Source: JANPLN01 sp043757265 (lineage in GTDB: Bacteria > Bdellovibrionota > Bdellovibrionia > Bdellovibrionales > JAGQZY01). From it: 64,000 bases of DNA. The position numbers and the translations under genes were made by a program. Below the pieces are notes generated by a model. That model saw nothing but the letters and a program-made list of their open reading frames with translations. It did not search any database and was not told the origin of the DNA. How positions within the stretch are numbered: position 1 is the stretch's first letter; every line of letters starts with the position of its first letter. This document shows positions 16,814 to 26,900 of the stretch, in pieces. The stretch spans positions 4,318-68,317 of the forward strand of contig JAYUQP010000072.1 of NCBI GenBank assembly GCA_043757265.1, written 5' to 3'.

Positions 16814-18565
16814 ATGAAAAAGTTCAAACAAATTATTGAACAGATTCCTCCTCATCTGAGGCAGTATGTTGTTGAACAGGATTACTCTCGCTACACACCT
16901 GTTGAACAGGCCACCTGGAGATTCACTTTACGTCAGCTAAAAAGTTTTTTATCGAAGAATGCCCACGATTGTTATATTGCCGGCCTCACTAAGACCGGTA
17001 TCGGTACTGAGGCTATCCCGCGCATCGAAGTGATGTGCGAAAAACTGCAAGAGTTTGGTTGGACGGCCGTTCCGGTGAGTGGCTTTATTCCCCCAGCTGC
17101 ATTTATGGAGTTACAAAGTTTAAATATCTTACCCATAGCCTGCGACATGCGAAGCATCGATCATATTCTTTACACACCCGCACCTGACATTGTTCACGAG
17201 GCGGCTGGGCATGCACCAATTTTAGTCGACGAGCAATTTGCGACATACTTAAAGGAATATGCCCAAGTGGCAAAAAAAGCTATCATCTCATCAGAAGATC
17301 TTTTACAGTACGAAGCGATTCGCGAACTTTCGGATATCAAAGAAGATCCAGAATCCACTGCGGAGCAAATTCGTGCCGCCGAAACTCGACTCACCGAAGT
17401 GAATGCAAACATCAGTCACGTTTCCGAAGCGTCACTTTTGGGGCGGATGAACTGGTGGACTGCCGAATACGGGTTGATTGGCGATCTAAGAAATCCTAAA
17501 ATATTCGGTGCAGGCCTACTCTCTTCGATTGGAGAATCCCGCCAGTGTTTGCAAGCAGCGGTGAAAAAAATTTCGCTCACTGTAGAGTGCATCGAAACTG
17601 GCTACGACATTACCGAACAACAGCCGCAACTATTCGTGGCACCCTCTTTCCCCGATCTCTCAAAAGTTTTGCGCGAGCTCGAAGACCGACTCTCCTTCCG
17701 TCGTGGAGGCCTTTACGGTTTACAGACTGCGATTAAGGCGAAAACGGTAAATACCATCAGGCTGAATTCTGGCATCCAAATTTCGGGAGTTGTCAGCGAG
17801 GCAATCACAGATTTATCTAGCACTGTGATTTACTACAAACTTTCAGGACCCACTCAAATATGCTGCGATGATACCGAACTTACGGGCCATGGAAAAAACT
17901 ATCACGCGCAGGGATTCAGTTCCCCTTTAGGTTTTCTTAAAAACTCTTCAATTTGTTTAAGCGAATTTAGAGATGCTGATTTACATAATGTAGGACTCGA
18001 TATTGGCTCGGTGACGAACCTGGAATTTGCGTCGGGTGTGATCGTAGAAGGAACTGTCCAGCACTTTGTTCGATCGCAAAAAAATAAAATTCTAGCGATC
18101 GCCTTCAATGATTGCACCGTTCGTTATCAAAATCAGACGCTGTTCTTGCCTGCGTGGGGCACCTTCGACATGGCTGTGGGGACAACTGTTGAATCAGTTT
18201 TCGCAGGGCCCGCCGACCGTGCAAATTATGGCATGATTGATTCTTTTGTAAAAAAGGAAATTCCTGCAAAAAAATATTCTGCAACGACTTTGCAAAAACA
18301 TAAACTTTATCAAAAGATCCGTGAATTGCGCGACTTAAAAAATATAACTTCTGAGGCCATCAAACCTCTGTTTCACGAAGCCCATACGCACTACCCCGAG
18401 CAGTGGCTTGCCTTTGTTGAACTTCTTGAAATGTGCGATACAACCTCTGATAACGATTTGGGTTCTTTGATCGAAGCGCATCTACTGGACTTACAAAATA
18501 AATATCCCGCCGATAAGGAATATATTTTATTGGGGTTACAACTTTCGGATCGTATATCACTATGA
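16814..18565 (+). CDS. Aromatic amino acid hydroxylase (phenylalanine 4-monooxygenase type) with long C-terminal extension
   Basis: A 583-residue protein. Residues 1-300 contain the catalytic domain of iron/pterin-dependent aromatic amino acid hydroxylases: PDIVHEAAGHAP supplies iron ligands H128 and H133, and E218 in NWWTAEYGL is the third. Ordinary bacterial PhhA is about 270-300 residues; here another approximately 280 residues follow (ISGVVSEAI...LPAWGTFDMAVG..., then a helical tail) with no motif I know. The likely reaction is phenylalanine to tyrosine, but the extension may alter specificity or assembly. The ATG at 16814 follows GCAGGAC. The stop overlaps the methyltransferase start (ATGA). 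Confidence 0.88.
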   Translation: MKKFKQIIEQIPPHLRQYVVEQDYSRYTPVEQATWRFTLRQLKSFLSKNAHDCYIAGLTKTGIGTEAIPRIEVMCEKLQEFGWTAVPVSGFIPPAAFMELQSLNILPIACDMRSIDHILYTPAPDIVHEAAGHAPILVDEQFATYLKEYAQVAKKAIISSEDLLQYEAIRELSDIKEDPESTAEQIRAAETRLTEVNANISHVSEASLLGRMNWWTAEYGLIGDLRNPKIFGAGLLSSIGESRQCLQAAVKKISLTVECIETGYDITEQQPQLFVAPSFPDLSKVLRELEDRLSFRRGGLYGLQTAIKAKTVNTIRLNSGIQISGVVSEAITDLSSTVIYYKLSGPTQICCDDTELTGHGKNYHAQGFSSPLGFLKNSSICLSEFRDADLHNVGLDIGSVTNLEFASGVIVEGTVQHFVRSQKNKILAIAFNDCTVRYQNQTLFLPAWGTFDMAVGTTVESVFAGPADRANYGMIDSFVKKEIPAKKYSATTLQKHKLYQKIRELRDLKNITSEAIKPLFHEAHTHYPEQWLAFVELLEMCDTTSDNDLGSLIEAHLLDLQNKYPADKEYILLGLQLSDRISL

Positions 18566-19326
18566 AAAATCTTCGCATAGTTCTTGTTCGCCCTAAATAT
18601 TCACGAAATGTCGGCATGGTCGCAAGAGCCATGTCGAATTACGGCTTGGATCAATTGATTTTGATCGAGCCCCGCTGTGAAATAGACCAAGAAGCCCGCG
18701 AAGGTGCGGCCCATGCGCAGGTACAATTGGAAAAATGCCAGATCTATCCGCACTGGCAGCGTTTTTATGATTGGGAGCACGAAGGGATTCGCGTCGCATT
18801 TTCGGCCCGTGATGGAAAACGCCGTGATGCTTTCGATTTTGCATCAAGCCTAAAACACGATTTAGAAACTAAGTCTGAAATATTTAACAAAAATACATAT
18901 CTTATTTTTGGTCCAGAGGATCACGGCCTTGCTGATAGCGACCTCGATTTTGTTCACCGAGTATTCCAAATTAAATTACCTGGTGAAAACACAAGCTTGA
19001 ATTTGTCACATGCCGTTCTGAGCGCACTTACAATTTTGCATCAGTCTACGGGCTCCGCCGTTGACTCTTCCTTAGTAAAGGAAGAGCGCGAGAAATTCTT
19101 TTTTCCAGATCAAACCATTAAACGCTGGCTCGAGGCTCTGAACATCGATCTTTCGATGCACGAAAAAGTGAATTCCTACACGGTCCTTCGCAGGCTCATC
19201 CTAAAAGGTTTTCCTACTGCGAAAGAATTGCACATGCTCGAAACAGTTTTACAGCAAACCATTCGCAAACTTAAAGATCGGTCTTTCGTCACCAAAAACT
19301 CACAAAATTCCGTTGACTCACCATAG
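18562..19326 (+). CDS. SPOUT-family RNA methyltransferase (TrmJ-like)
   Basis: A 254-residue SpoU/TrmH-superfamily methyltransferase using S-adenosylmethionine in a trefoil knot. Motif 1: RPKYSRNVGMVARAMSNYG (Asn15 and Arg21 region). Motif 2: YLIFGPEDHGL. Motif 3: LPGENTSLNLSHAVL. The arrangement plus C-terminal helical tail matches TrmJ (tRNA 2'-O-methylation at position 32) better than TrmL or RlmB, but target assignment is inferential. It overlaps the preceding gene by four bases, so it is translationally coupled. Confidence 0.88.
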   Translation: MKNLRIVLVRPKYSRNVGMVARAMSNYGLDQLILIEPRCEIDQEAREGAAHAQVQLEKCQIYPHWQRFYDWEHEGIRVAFSARDGKRRDAFDFASSLKHDLETKSEIFNKNTYLIFGPEDHGLADSDLDFVHRVFQIKLPGENTSLNLSHAVLSALTILHQSTGSAVDSSLVKEEREKFFFPDQTIKRWLEALNIDLSMHEKVNSYTVLRRLILKGFPTAKELHMLETVLQQTIRKLKDRSFVTKNSQNSVDSP

Positions 19327-19367
19327 ACCAATCTTATTATGGACTCTCACAACAAGGAGTTTTTCTA

Positions 19368-20153
19368 ATGAACGTTTACCATCTCTTTTTAGCTTTTATT
19401 TTTTTCGCAATCACAAATTGTTCTTCGGTGAACTCGCTTTTATACAAAAACTCATGCACAGGTAACAACTGGGAAGCTGTCGGCGAAAAAGATGGAGAAC
19501 GCGCAAGCAATGATGTGGCCTCCTGGTCAAGCCGCTGCCAACAATTCGGAACAACTCCCGATGGAAGCAAGTACGAAAAAGGCTATCTAAAAGGGCTTAG
19601 CAAGTTTTGCCACACGAAAGGCTTTGAATCTGGTAAAAAAGGCGTAGCTCAAGACGTGGCTTCGCAGTGCTCAGAAAAAAACGAAAAAACGCGCTTTGAA
19701 GATGGCTACGATTTAGGGCTGCATGAGTTTTGCACTCCCGATGCAGCCAAACAACACGCCTTTGCCGGCACTCCCCGCGCAGACGTTTGCGCCAAAGTAA
19801 CTCCGTACCAAAACGGATATGCGTTGGGCCTTAAGGAGCTGTGCTCTTCGTCCGTCGCCTTTCGCGCAGGTCTCGAAAATAAAACCTTCGAACCAAAAAG
19901 CTGTGCCCCATCAATGCGTGGATCGCTACTCGCAGCTTTCGAACGCGGGAAAAAATTGACCGAGTCTCGTCAAAAAGTTGCAACCTTAGAAACTGAGATC
20001 GCCGATCTCACTAAAAAATTCTACGATCCCAACGTCCCTGCTGACGCAAAAACTCACTACCAAGCCATTCTCGACACAAAAAAAGCTGAGTTAAAAACCG
20101 TAGAGAAAGTTATCTTCGGCCTCGAAGGCGAAGAAAAACGCTACAACCGGTAA
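19368..20153 (+). CDS. DUF2799-like lipoprotein
   Basis: A 261-residue lipoprotein: signal peptide MNVYHLFLAFIFFAITNC with lipobox ITNC. Repeated units of the type W..VGEKDGERA, YEKGYLKGLSKFC, FEDGYDLGLHEFC and YQNGYALGLKELC contain alternating Gly and Cys and match the DUF2799 pattern. The C-terminus (about 190-261) is a charged coiled coil. Likely anchored to the outer membrane. A strong AAGGAG Shine-Dalgarno precedes the ATG. Function is unknown. Confidence 0.85.
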   Translation: MNVYHLFLAFIFFAITNCSSVNSLLYKNSCTGNNWEAVGEKDGERASNDVASWSSRCQQFGTTPDGSKYEKGYLKGLSKFCHTKGFESGKKGVAQDVASQCSEKNEKTRFEDGYDLGLHEFCTPDAAKQHAFAGTPRADVCAKVTPYQNGYALGLKELCSSSVAFRAGLENKTFEPKSCAPSMRGSLLAAFERGKKLTESRQKVATLETEIADLTKKFYDPNVPADAKTHYQAILDTKKAELKTVEKVIFGLEGEEKRYNR

Positions 20154-20181
20154 TGCAGAAAAATAAAGGGCGGGATTGCCG

Positions 20182-20538
20182 ATGATGACGTTGAAATTAT
20201 TGATGGCATTCACGATTGTAGTTTTCAATTTTTCGGCAGACGCGAGCGAATCAAAAATTATGTGTTTGCCCATCAAAAACTTCAATGGCAAAGTGACAAT
20301 CGCCGCTTTCTGCGACGCCACAAAACTCAATAGCCTACACAACCTCATCGTCGACGGAGACGGCTGCGCCGTCCCCGGCCAAGGCATCCAAAGCGAAAGC
20401 GCCATGATGCTCCACCAAGCTCCAGCAAAAATCACCGCCGACACTCCCGAGGAACTCCAGCAAAAAACCCTCACCAGCTGCACAATCCTTGAAGCCGCAA
20501 TCGTAATCTCAATGGACCTCCAACCCTGGCAGCAATAA
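20182..20538 (+). CDS. Small secreted hypothetical protein
   Basis: A 118-residue protein with an N-terminal signal peptide (MMTLKLLMAFTIVVFNFSADAS) and three cysteines in the mature part (MCLPI, FCDATK, TSCTIL). It has no recognisable domain. The start is ambiguous between two adjacent ATG codons (20182, 20185) and a TTG at 20176. It follows the DUF2799-like gene after 28 bases in the same direction. Confidence 0.6.
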   Translation: MMTLKLLMAFTIVVFNFSADASESKIMCLPIKNFNGKVTIAAFCDATKLNSLHNLIVDGDGCAVPGQGIQSESAMMLHQAPAKITADTPEELQQKTLTSCTILEAAIVISMDLQPWQQ

Positions 20539-20648
20539 AAGTTCATGACCAACCACGCAGCTAGCGAGGTTTTTTCTTTGCGCGCATTTAGCGCGCCGCA
20601 AACCTTCCTTGTTTGACTATAATAGCTGCCACCAATTATCAGGGAACG

Positions 20649-21887
20649 ATGCGATTCTTATTCCTTTTGGTTTTTTTACTTTTGTTACTGTCTTGCGCAC
20701 AAACAACGCATCAGGAAGTCTTGTTCGATTCACGACCCTGGCTCGAGGACTTCGAAAAAATGAAGCGCGGCATGGCTGTGGGCTATGCAAACTTCGGATG
20801 GATGGTCCACAACAGAAACATCGATCCCTACGAACTAAATAAATCGACATCAAAACAGATCAAATTGGCGCGTTCGTCTGAAGAAGCAAAAGCCATCCTC
20901 AAAAAGTTCGCCAAGACTTTCAAAGACCCCCATTTTCGACTCCTTTTTCCAAGTGGTGCTATCAAGACGTTCGAGTCACCAGTAATTTATAAATCCGACA
21001 GGGCTCAAATGGCTTGCCAAAAACTTGGGCCTGACCCCATAAAAAATGAATTTAGATTTGCAATACCGATTGAGGGAGTTTCAGCATTCGGGCATAGGGT
21101 TGTTCCAGCGCAGAATGGAAGCATCGCATTCATCCGTATTCCTTCTTTTCATGAGCCGAGTTACGTTAAATCGTGTGAATCTGAGTGGGAAAACTTCAGG
21201 CAAAAAATAAAAACGCCAATCTGCGATGACCAGTGCATAGATAACTTCAGTCACCGACTCGCGAATAGACTCACCAAGCACTTTCAATCAAGTTTGCTCA
21301 ATCTTAAGCGTCGAAAATTCAACGCGTTGGTTATCGATTTGAGAGGAAACGGTGGTGGTTCAGGCTGGGTTTCAGCAATCACGAGATCTTTCGTTCCAGA
21401 CGACATAGTTTGTGGCGGGGCTGGAATTATTCCGAAGGCTATCACTTCCTGTGATCGTGTAGGCTACTGGACCATCCCTAACTTTGAGGCAAATTGCGAA
21501 GTTCTGGCAATGAGTCCACCTAAAAAATGCAAGCCCGATCCTGTATACAAATACCAGGCTGGGATATACAAAGGCCCCCTATTTTTTCTAGTTGATCGAG
21601 GCACGGCATCCTCGGCTGAAGAGATAGTAGCTCAACTTAAAGATAATCTGCGTGCAAAAGTCATCGGTACGAGGACAATGGGTGCAGGCTGCGGATATGT
21701 CGATGGTGGGAACACCGTGAATCTTCCTCACTCCCATGGTGTGCTCAAAATGTCCAACTGCGCGCGATTCTTTTTGGATGGCACTAACGAAGTCGAAGGG
21801 ATCGCACCAGATATTGAGCTTGAAGAAAATGCCACCGCCAAAGATATTATTGAAGCCGTTTCTGACTCACTTCAATCAAAGAAATGA
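20649..21887 (+). CDS. S41-family serine protease lipoprotein
   Basis: A 412-residue protein. The signal peptide MRFLFLLVFLLLLLSC ends in a lipobox, and AGGGA precedes the ATG at 20649. The tail-specific/C-terminal processing peptidase core is visible: VIDLRGNGGGSG (about residue 230) and VDRGTASSAEE, with the likely nucleophile Ser321, then TRTMGAG. There is no obvious PDZ domain between the N-terminal helical part and the core. It likely degrades periplasmic proteins. The frame extends upstream to 20613 but without a signal peptide. Confidence 0.9.
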   Translation: MRFLFLLVFLLLLLSCAQTTHQEVLFDSRPWLEDFEKMKRGMAVGYANFGWMVHNRNIDPYELNKSTSKQIKLARSSEEAKAILKKFAKTFKDPHFRLLFPSGAIKTFESPVIYKSDRAQMACQKLGPDPIKNEFRFAIPIEGVSAFGHRVVPAQNGSIAFIRIPSFHEPSYVKSCESEWENFRQKIKTPICDDQCIDNFSHRLANRLTKHFQSSLLNLKRRKFNALVIDLRGNGGGSGWVSAITRSFVPDDIVCGGAGIIPKAITSCDRVGYWTIPNFEANCEVLAMSPPKKCKPDPVYKYQAGIYKGPLFFLVDRGTASSAEEIVAQLKDNLRAKVIGTRTMGAGCGYVDGGNTVNLPHSHGVLKMSNCARFFLDGTNEVEGIAPDIELEENATAKDIIEAVSDSLQSKK

Positions 21888-22192
21888 TCCCGGACGCAAA
21901 AAACTGCTCTAGTTACTAGCCGCCGATCTAAACCATAAACTAGGCTCCGCAGACTCGAAGCCTAAGGGACCCAGCATGCAACAGCCCTCTTCTGCGGGCG
22001 AAGCCCGCACAGCCACGGCGTTCCCCCGAGTATTTGAAAAAAGGGTTGCGGGCTAAATAATTTCAAAAAACGAGTTCCGGAGGCTTCAAGCCGAGGACTG
22101 TTTGAGTTTTTTGAATTTATTTAGCCCGCAGCCCTTTTTTCCCCCATTACTCAACGCTTGATCTATTTATGACCCCTATGTATCCTCGCTGC
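21888..22192. other. Intergenic region with hairpins
   Basis: Contains a perfect short stem TGCGGGC-GAA-GCCCGCA (about 21995-22011) and the large 106-bp palindrome at 22036-22141. The remainder has no recognisable gene or RNA. Confidence 0.5.
22036..22141. repeat. Long inverted repeat (36-bp arms)
   Basis: The arms 22036-22071 and 22106-22141 are 36 bases with two mismatches, separated by 34 bases that hold a small GGCTT-CA-AGCC stem. The outer ends are A-rich on the left and T-rich on the right (CCCTTTTTTC), so either strand could form a terminator-like stem. It follows an S41 protease gene and precedes a plus-strand gene. Confidence 0.85.
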
Positions 22193-23182
22193 ATGCAAAA
22201 TATGGACGTATTTTTCATCACTTACGACGAGCCTCAAAAAGAACTCTTTTGGGACACTGTGAAAGCACAAATTCCTTTTGCTCAGCGCGTGGATGGAATC
22301 AAAGGATTTAACCGGGCGCACCGCGAGTGTGCCGAACGCGCTCGCACGTTGCGGTTTTTTACAATCGACGGCGATAACGTATTACATAGCAATTTTTCAA
22401 GTTTAAAAATTCCAATGAAGTTGATTATCACCACCCAGGTTTTTTCGTGGTCGGCTAAAAACTCCGTAAACGGACTTGCCTATGGCAACGGTGGAATCAA
22501 AAACTGGCCGCGCGAAATCGTACTTAAATTAAAGTCTCATGAGGATAGCACGAGCCTTCAAGGTGCAGTGGATTTTTGCTTTGATCTTAATTACTATCAA
22601 ATGCCCGAAACGCTTTCCACATCGCATATTCACCACACGCCTTACCAAGCTTTTCGAGCGGGCTTTCGCGAGGGAATAAAAATGTCCCTTGATCGTGGAT
22701 TGCCGGTGGAGTTTGAGCGATCAAACCCAGCTTCGTTTATACAACTCTTGTTTCCAGCAAATCTTGAACGACTCAAAATTTGGTGCTCGGTGGGCGCCGA
22801 TGTTCCAAATGGTCTTTGGGCCATCTTTGGTGCGCGATTGGGTCTCTACGACTTTTATTTCAATCAGTTGCCCATCGAAAAGATTCGCGACTACGACTGG
22901 TTTGAAGCCTATTGGCGAGAAACTTTTTCCAAAAAAGCGGCAAAACCATCGCAATCTTTTTTGGTCAAAGAAATCGAAAGATTGGGCGTCGCTCTCAACG
23001 AAAAAATGGCATTAGGGTTACAGCTGCTTGATTCCGAAAGCTCGCAGTTTTTTAAGTCCGTGTACTTTAATCGCCCTCGCCTGGGCCCCATGTTTGCGGA
23101 TGGCAATGACCAAGAGGCAAAGGAGCTTGTATCAGGGGCTACCGTCATTAAGGAGTCTGTATTAAAATCTCCGTCGATGTAA
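22193..23182 (+). CDS. DGD-motif protein, phage-like glycosyltransferase candidate (paralogue 1)
   Basis: A 329-residue protein without signal peptide. The N-terminus VFFITYDEPQKELFWDTVK, the segment RVDGIKGFNRAH and FFTIDGDNVLH look like a GT-A Rossmann half with a DxD-type metal motif (DGD). SWSAKNSVNGLAYGNGGIK follows. The next gene shares each of these blocks, so they are tandem paralogues. The GGIK/NSVN block is one I associate with tailed-phage proteins of unknown function, which is recollection rather than search evidence. The start is ambiguous among ATGs at 22169, 22193 and 22202; none has a good Shine-Dalgarno. Confidence 0.65.
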   Translation: MQNMDVFFITYDEPQKELFWDTVKAQIPFAQRVDGIKGFNRAHRECAERARTLRFFTIDGDNVLHSNFSSLKIPMKLIITTQVFSWSAKNSVNGLAYGNGGIKNWPREIVLKLKSHEDSTSLQGAVDFCFDLNYYQMPETLSTSHIHHTPYQAFRAGFREGIKMSLDRGLPVEFERSNPASFIQLLFPANLERLKIWCSVGADVPNGLWAIFGARLGLYDFYFNQLPIEKIRDYDWFEAYWRETFSKKAAKPSQSFLVKEIERLGVALNEKMALGLQLLDSESSQFFKSVYFNRPRLGPMFADGNDQEAKELVSGATVIKESVLKSPSM

Positions 23183-23242
23183 AAAGCTTCAATCGAGAAT
23201 TGGCGGACTTGAAAAGACCATTATCAAGGACTCTTTTAACCA

Positions 23243-23959
23243 ATGCATGATATTTTTTTTCTTTCGTTTTCGGAAAGCAACGCGGAAGCCAACTGGCTGA
23301 CTTTACGAACTCGGTTTCCGAGGGTTAAACGTTTGCACGGCATACACGGTGTTTATAAGGCTCACGCTATTATTGCAGACTGCAGTGAAACGGATTTTTA
23401 CTTCGTTGTCGATGGAGACAATCGTGTTCACGAGGACTTCGACTTTACAGTTCCGTTCCCTGTTTCGAAAGATTCCCTTTACGTTTGGCGGGCACAAAAT
23501 TCGGTCAATCAACTCATCTATGGCTTCGGTGGTATTAAACTTTACAACCGCAGCCTGTTTGAAATGGAACAATCCGTGGGCCCCGATGTCGCGACAACCA
23601 TCGCCCCCAAATACATTCCGGTCATGAAGCTTGCTTCAACCACGTGCTTCAATGCAACGCCGCTTGAAAGTTGGCGGGGTGCATTTCGCGAGTGCGCCAA
23701 ACTCACACAGAATCTTAACAAAAATGCCAATGACAACCAGAGCCGTGAACGATTGTCGGTCTGGTTATCCCAAGGACGACACAGCACTCATGGTGACTGG
23801 TGCCTTCTTGGCGCCCAACAAGGCTCGCAGTTTGCTACTGAGGCCCTTGCGAACGGTAAAGATTTAAATTCCATCAATGACTTCGGCTGGCTAAACGATA
23901 AGTTTTTGAAATCTTCACAAAAAATAAAGCCTGACTCCCTCTCCGACTTGACGATATAA
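23243..23959 (+). CDS. DGD-motif protein, phage-like glycosyltransferase candidate (paralogue 2)
   Basis: A 238-residue paralogue of the preceding gene. Shared blocks: IFFLSFSESNAEANW, RLHGIHGVYKAH, FYFVVDGDNRVHEDF, VWRAQNSVNQLIYGFGGIK, SWRGAFRECAK and NDFGWL. It is about 90 residues shorter, lacking the C-terminal helical region of paralogue 1. DGD is a likely sugar-nucleotide/metal site, but catalysis is unproven. AAGGA precedes the ATG at 23243. metH starts 11 bases after the stop. The pair may modify a surface glycan or protein. Confidence 0.65.
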   Translation: MHDIFFLSFSESNAEANWLTLRTRFPRVKRLHGIHGVYKAHAIIADCSETDFYFVVDGDNRVHEDFDFTVPFPVSKDSLYVWRAQNSVNQLIYGFGGIKLYNRSLFEMEQSVGPDVATTIAPKYIPVMKLASTTCFNATPLESWRGAFRECAKLTQNLNKNANDNQSRERLSVWLSQGRHSTHGDWCLLGAQQGSQFATEALANGKDLNSINDFGWLNDKFLKSSQKIKPDSLSDLTI

Positions 23960-23970
23960 TTTTAGCGAAT

Positions 23971-26900
23971 ATGAAACTTGCAGATCTCATCAGACAACGG
24001 ATTGTTTATCTCGACGGTGCCATGGGCACAATGATTCAACAGCATCCCCTATCCGAACAAGACTTTCGCGGCACTCGCCTGGTGGACCACCCAAAAGATC
24101 TTAAGGGAAACAACGATCTTCTTTCGATCACACAACCTAAAATTATTCGCGACATTCATATTGAGTATCTTGAAGCAGGCGTCGATATCATTTGCACAAA
24201 TACCTTCAATGCAACGAAGTATGGGCAAATTGAATATGGAACGGAAGGTTTAGTTCGCGATCTTAACATTTCTTCTATCCTTGTTGCCCAAGAGGCGCGC
24301 GCTGTTTATCAAAATTCCAATCAACGACCTGTGTGGATTGCAGGCTCCATTGGCCCTACAAACCGAACGGCTTCGCTTTCTCCCGACGTCAATAACCCAG
24401 GGTATCGCGCCACGCATTTTGATGACCTCGTCGAAGTTTACCGAGAGCAGGTGATTGCCCTTGTTGATGGTGGTGTCGATCTACTTTTGCCTGAAACCAC
24501 TTTTGACACTCTCAACTTGAAGGCCGCCCTCTACGCCATAGATTCTGTATTGCGTGAAAAAAATGTGGAAATTCCGGTGATTGCTTCGCTCACGATCACC
24601 GATAAATCGGGCCGTACTCTTTCGGGTCAAACAATCGAAGCTGCATGGAACTCCATTGAACATGCAAAACCTTTAGCTGTTGCAATCAATTGTGCTCTTG
24701 GAGCTCGCGATCTCAAGCCCTATATTCAGGAGCTTTCAAAAATATCTACTTCCTTTGTTTGTTGCTATCCAAACGCCGGCCTTCCAAACCCGCTGGCCCC
24801 CACAGGTTACGACGAAACCCCCGAGATCACCGCTGAGGCCATCCGCGAAATGTCGTCGGAAGGTTTACTCAATATTATCGGTGGGTGTTGCGGAACAACA
24901 CCAGAGCATATTCGTAAGATAATTGAACTAACAAAAAACGATCCCGTGCGGCCGCTTGCTTCGCCTGAGCGAAAAATGCGTCTGAGTGGACTTGAACCAT
25001 TAAATATTCAGCCCATCGAAAAAAGTAAAACTTTTTTAATGGTCGGCGAACGCACAAATGTGACAGGCTCGCCGCGATTTTATAAACTGATAAAAGAACA
25101 GAATTTTGAAGAAGCGCTCAAGGTAGCTCGACAGCAGGTGGAAAACGGCGCAAACATTATCGACATCAATTTTGATGAAGGTCTTCTTGATAGCGTAGTG
25201 CTTATGCGTGAGTTTTTAAATCTTGTCGCTTCAGATCCTGATATTTCACGCGTGCCCATTATGATCGACAGCTCTAAATGGGATGTTTTGCACGCGGGCC
25301 TTAAGTGTTTGCAAGGCAAAGGAATTGTAAACTCTATCAGTCTCAAAGAAGGCGAAGCTGGTTTTATTAAACAAGCACAGGAAATTTTGAGGTATGGCGC
25401 GGCTGCCGTGGTCATGGCCTTCGACGAAAATGGTCAAGCGGCAAACACCGAGGACAAAGTGGCCATATGTCAGCGGGCGTATAAAATATTAACTGAGCGC
25501 GTGGGCTTTGCTCCACAAGATATTATTTTCGACTGTAACGTTCTTACCGTGGCAACAGGCATCGAAGAGCATGACAACTACGGAGTTAATTTTATTGAGG
25601 CCGTGCGACAGATTAAAAAAACCTGTCCCGGAGCGCTTACAAGCGGCGGAATCAGCAATATCTCCTTTTCGTTTCGTGGAAATAACGTGGTTCGCGAAGC
25701 TATGCACAGTGTATTTTTGTATCATGCCATCCAGGCAGGACTTGATATGGGAATCGTCAATGCCGGTATGCTGACCGTTTACGAAAATATAGAACCTGCT
25801 CTTCGCGACCGCATCGAAGATGTTATTTTAAATCGTCGAAAAGATTCTACAGAGCGTCTTTTGACTTTTGCCGAACAGTTTAAAGGCCTTAAAGGCGCAG
25901 CGGATAAAGAAGATCTCTCGTGGCGCGAATGGTCTCTTGAGGCGCGTCTTTCGCACGCGCTGGTTTCGGGCATCGTTGATTTTATTGACACCGACACACT
26001 TGAGGCTTTGAAAAAATACAACACTCCGCTGAAGGTTATCGAAACTCCATTGATGGATGGAATGAAAAAAGTGGGCGAGCTTTTTGGCACAGGTCAGATG
26101 TTTTTGCCACAGGTTGTAAAAAGCGCTCGGGTGATGAAAAAAGCCGTTGCGGTACTTGAGCCCTACCTTCTGAAAAATTCTGCTGAGGAACTGCAACAAG
26201 AGGTTTTTATTATTGCCACCGTAAAAGGTGATGTTCACGATATTGGTAAAAACATCGTGTCGGTGGTTCTCGCTTGTAATGGTTACAAGGTGATCGATTT
26301 AGGCGTGATGGTTTCACTGCAAAAAATTTACGATTCAGCGATTGAGAACAAAGCGTCGTTTATTGGCCTCAGTGGTTTGATCACTCCATCTCTCGATGAG
26401 ATGATTTTTAATGCTCAGGAACTGAGTAAAAAGAAATGCGCGATCCCGCTTCTAATTGGCGGCGCGACCACGAGCAAAATTCATACGGCTGTAAAAATTG
26501 CGCCTCATTATACTGGCGCAACTGTGCATATCAGCGACGCCTCTTTAGTGGTGGATGCTTGCAGACAACTCGGTGGAGACAACGCCGAAATCTACAAAGA
26601 AAAAGTAAGCACTCAGTACCAAAAGCTTCGCGATAACTTTAATGCAAAAGACGAAAATCTTGTTCCTTATAAAGAAGCTCAAAAAAAACCAAGCGCAGGG
26701 GTTGATTTTTCTAAACCCTACTCGCCGTCGTTTTTTGCTAAGAGAATTCTAACTATCAAACCCAACGAAGTGGTCTCGTTGATTGATTGGTCGCCGTTTT
26801 TTTGGGCGTGGCAGATGAAGGGAATATTTCCTGATATTTTAAAAAATCCAAAGTATGGAGTCGAGTCGCAGAAGCTTTTTGATGACGCCCAAAAAATCTT

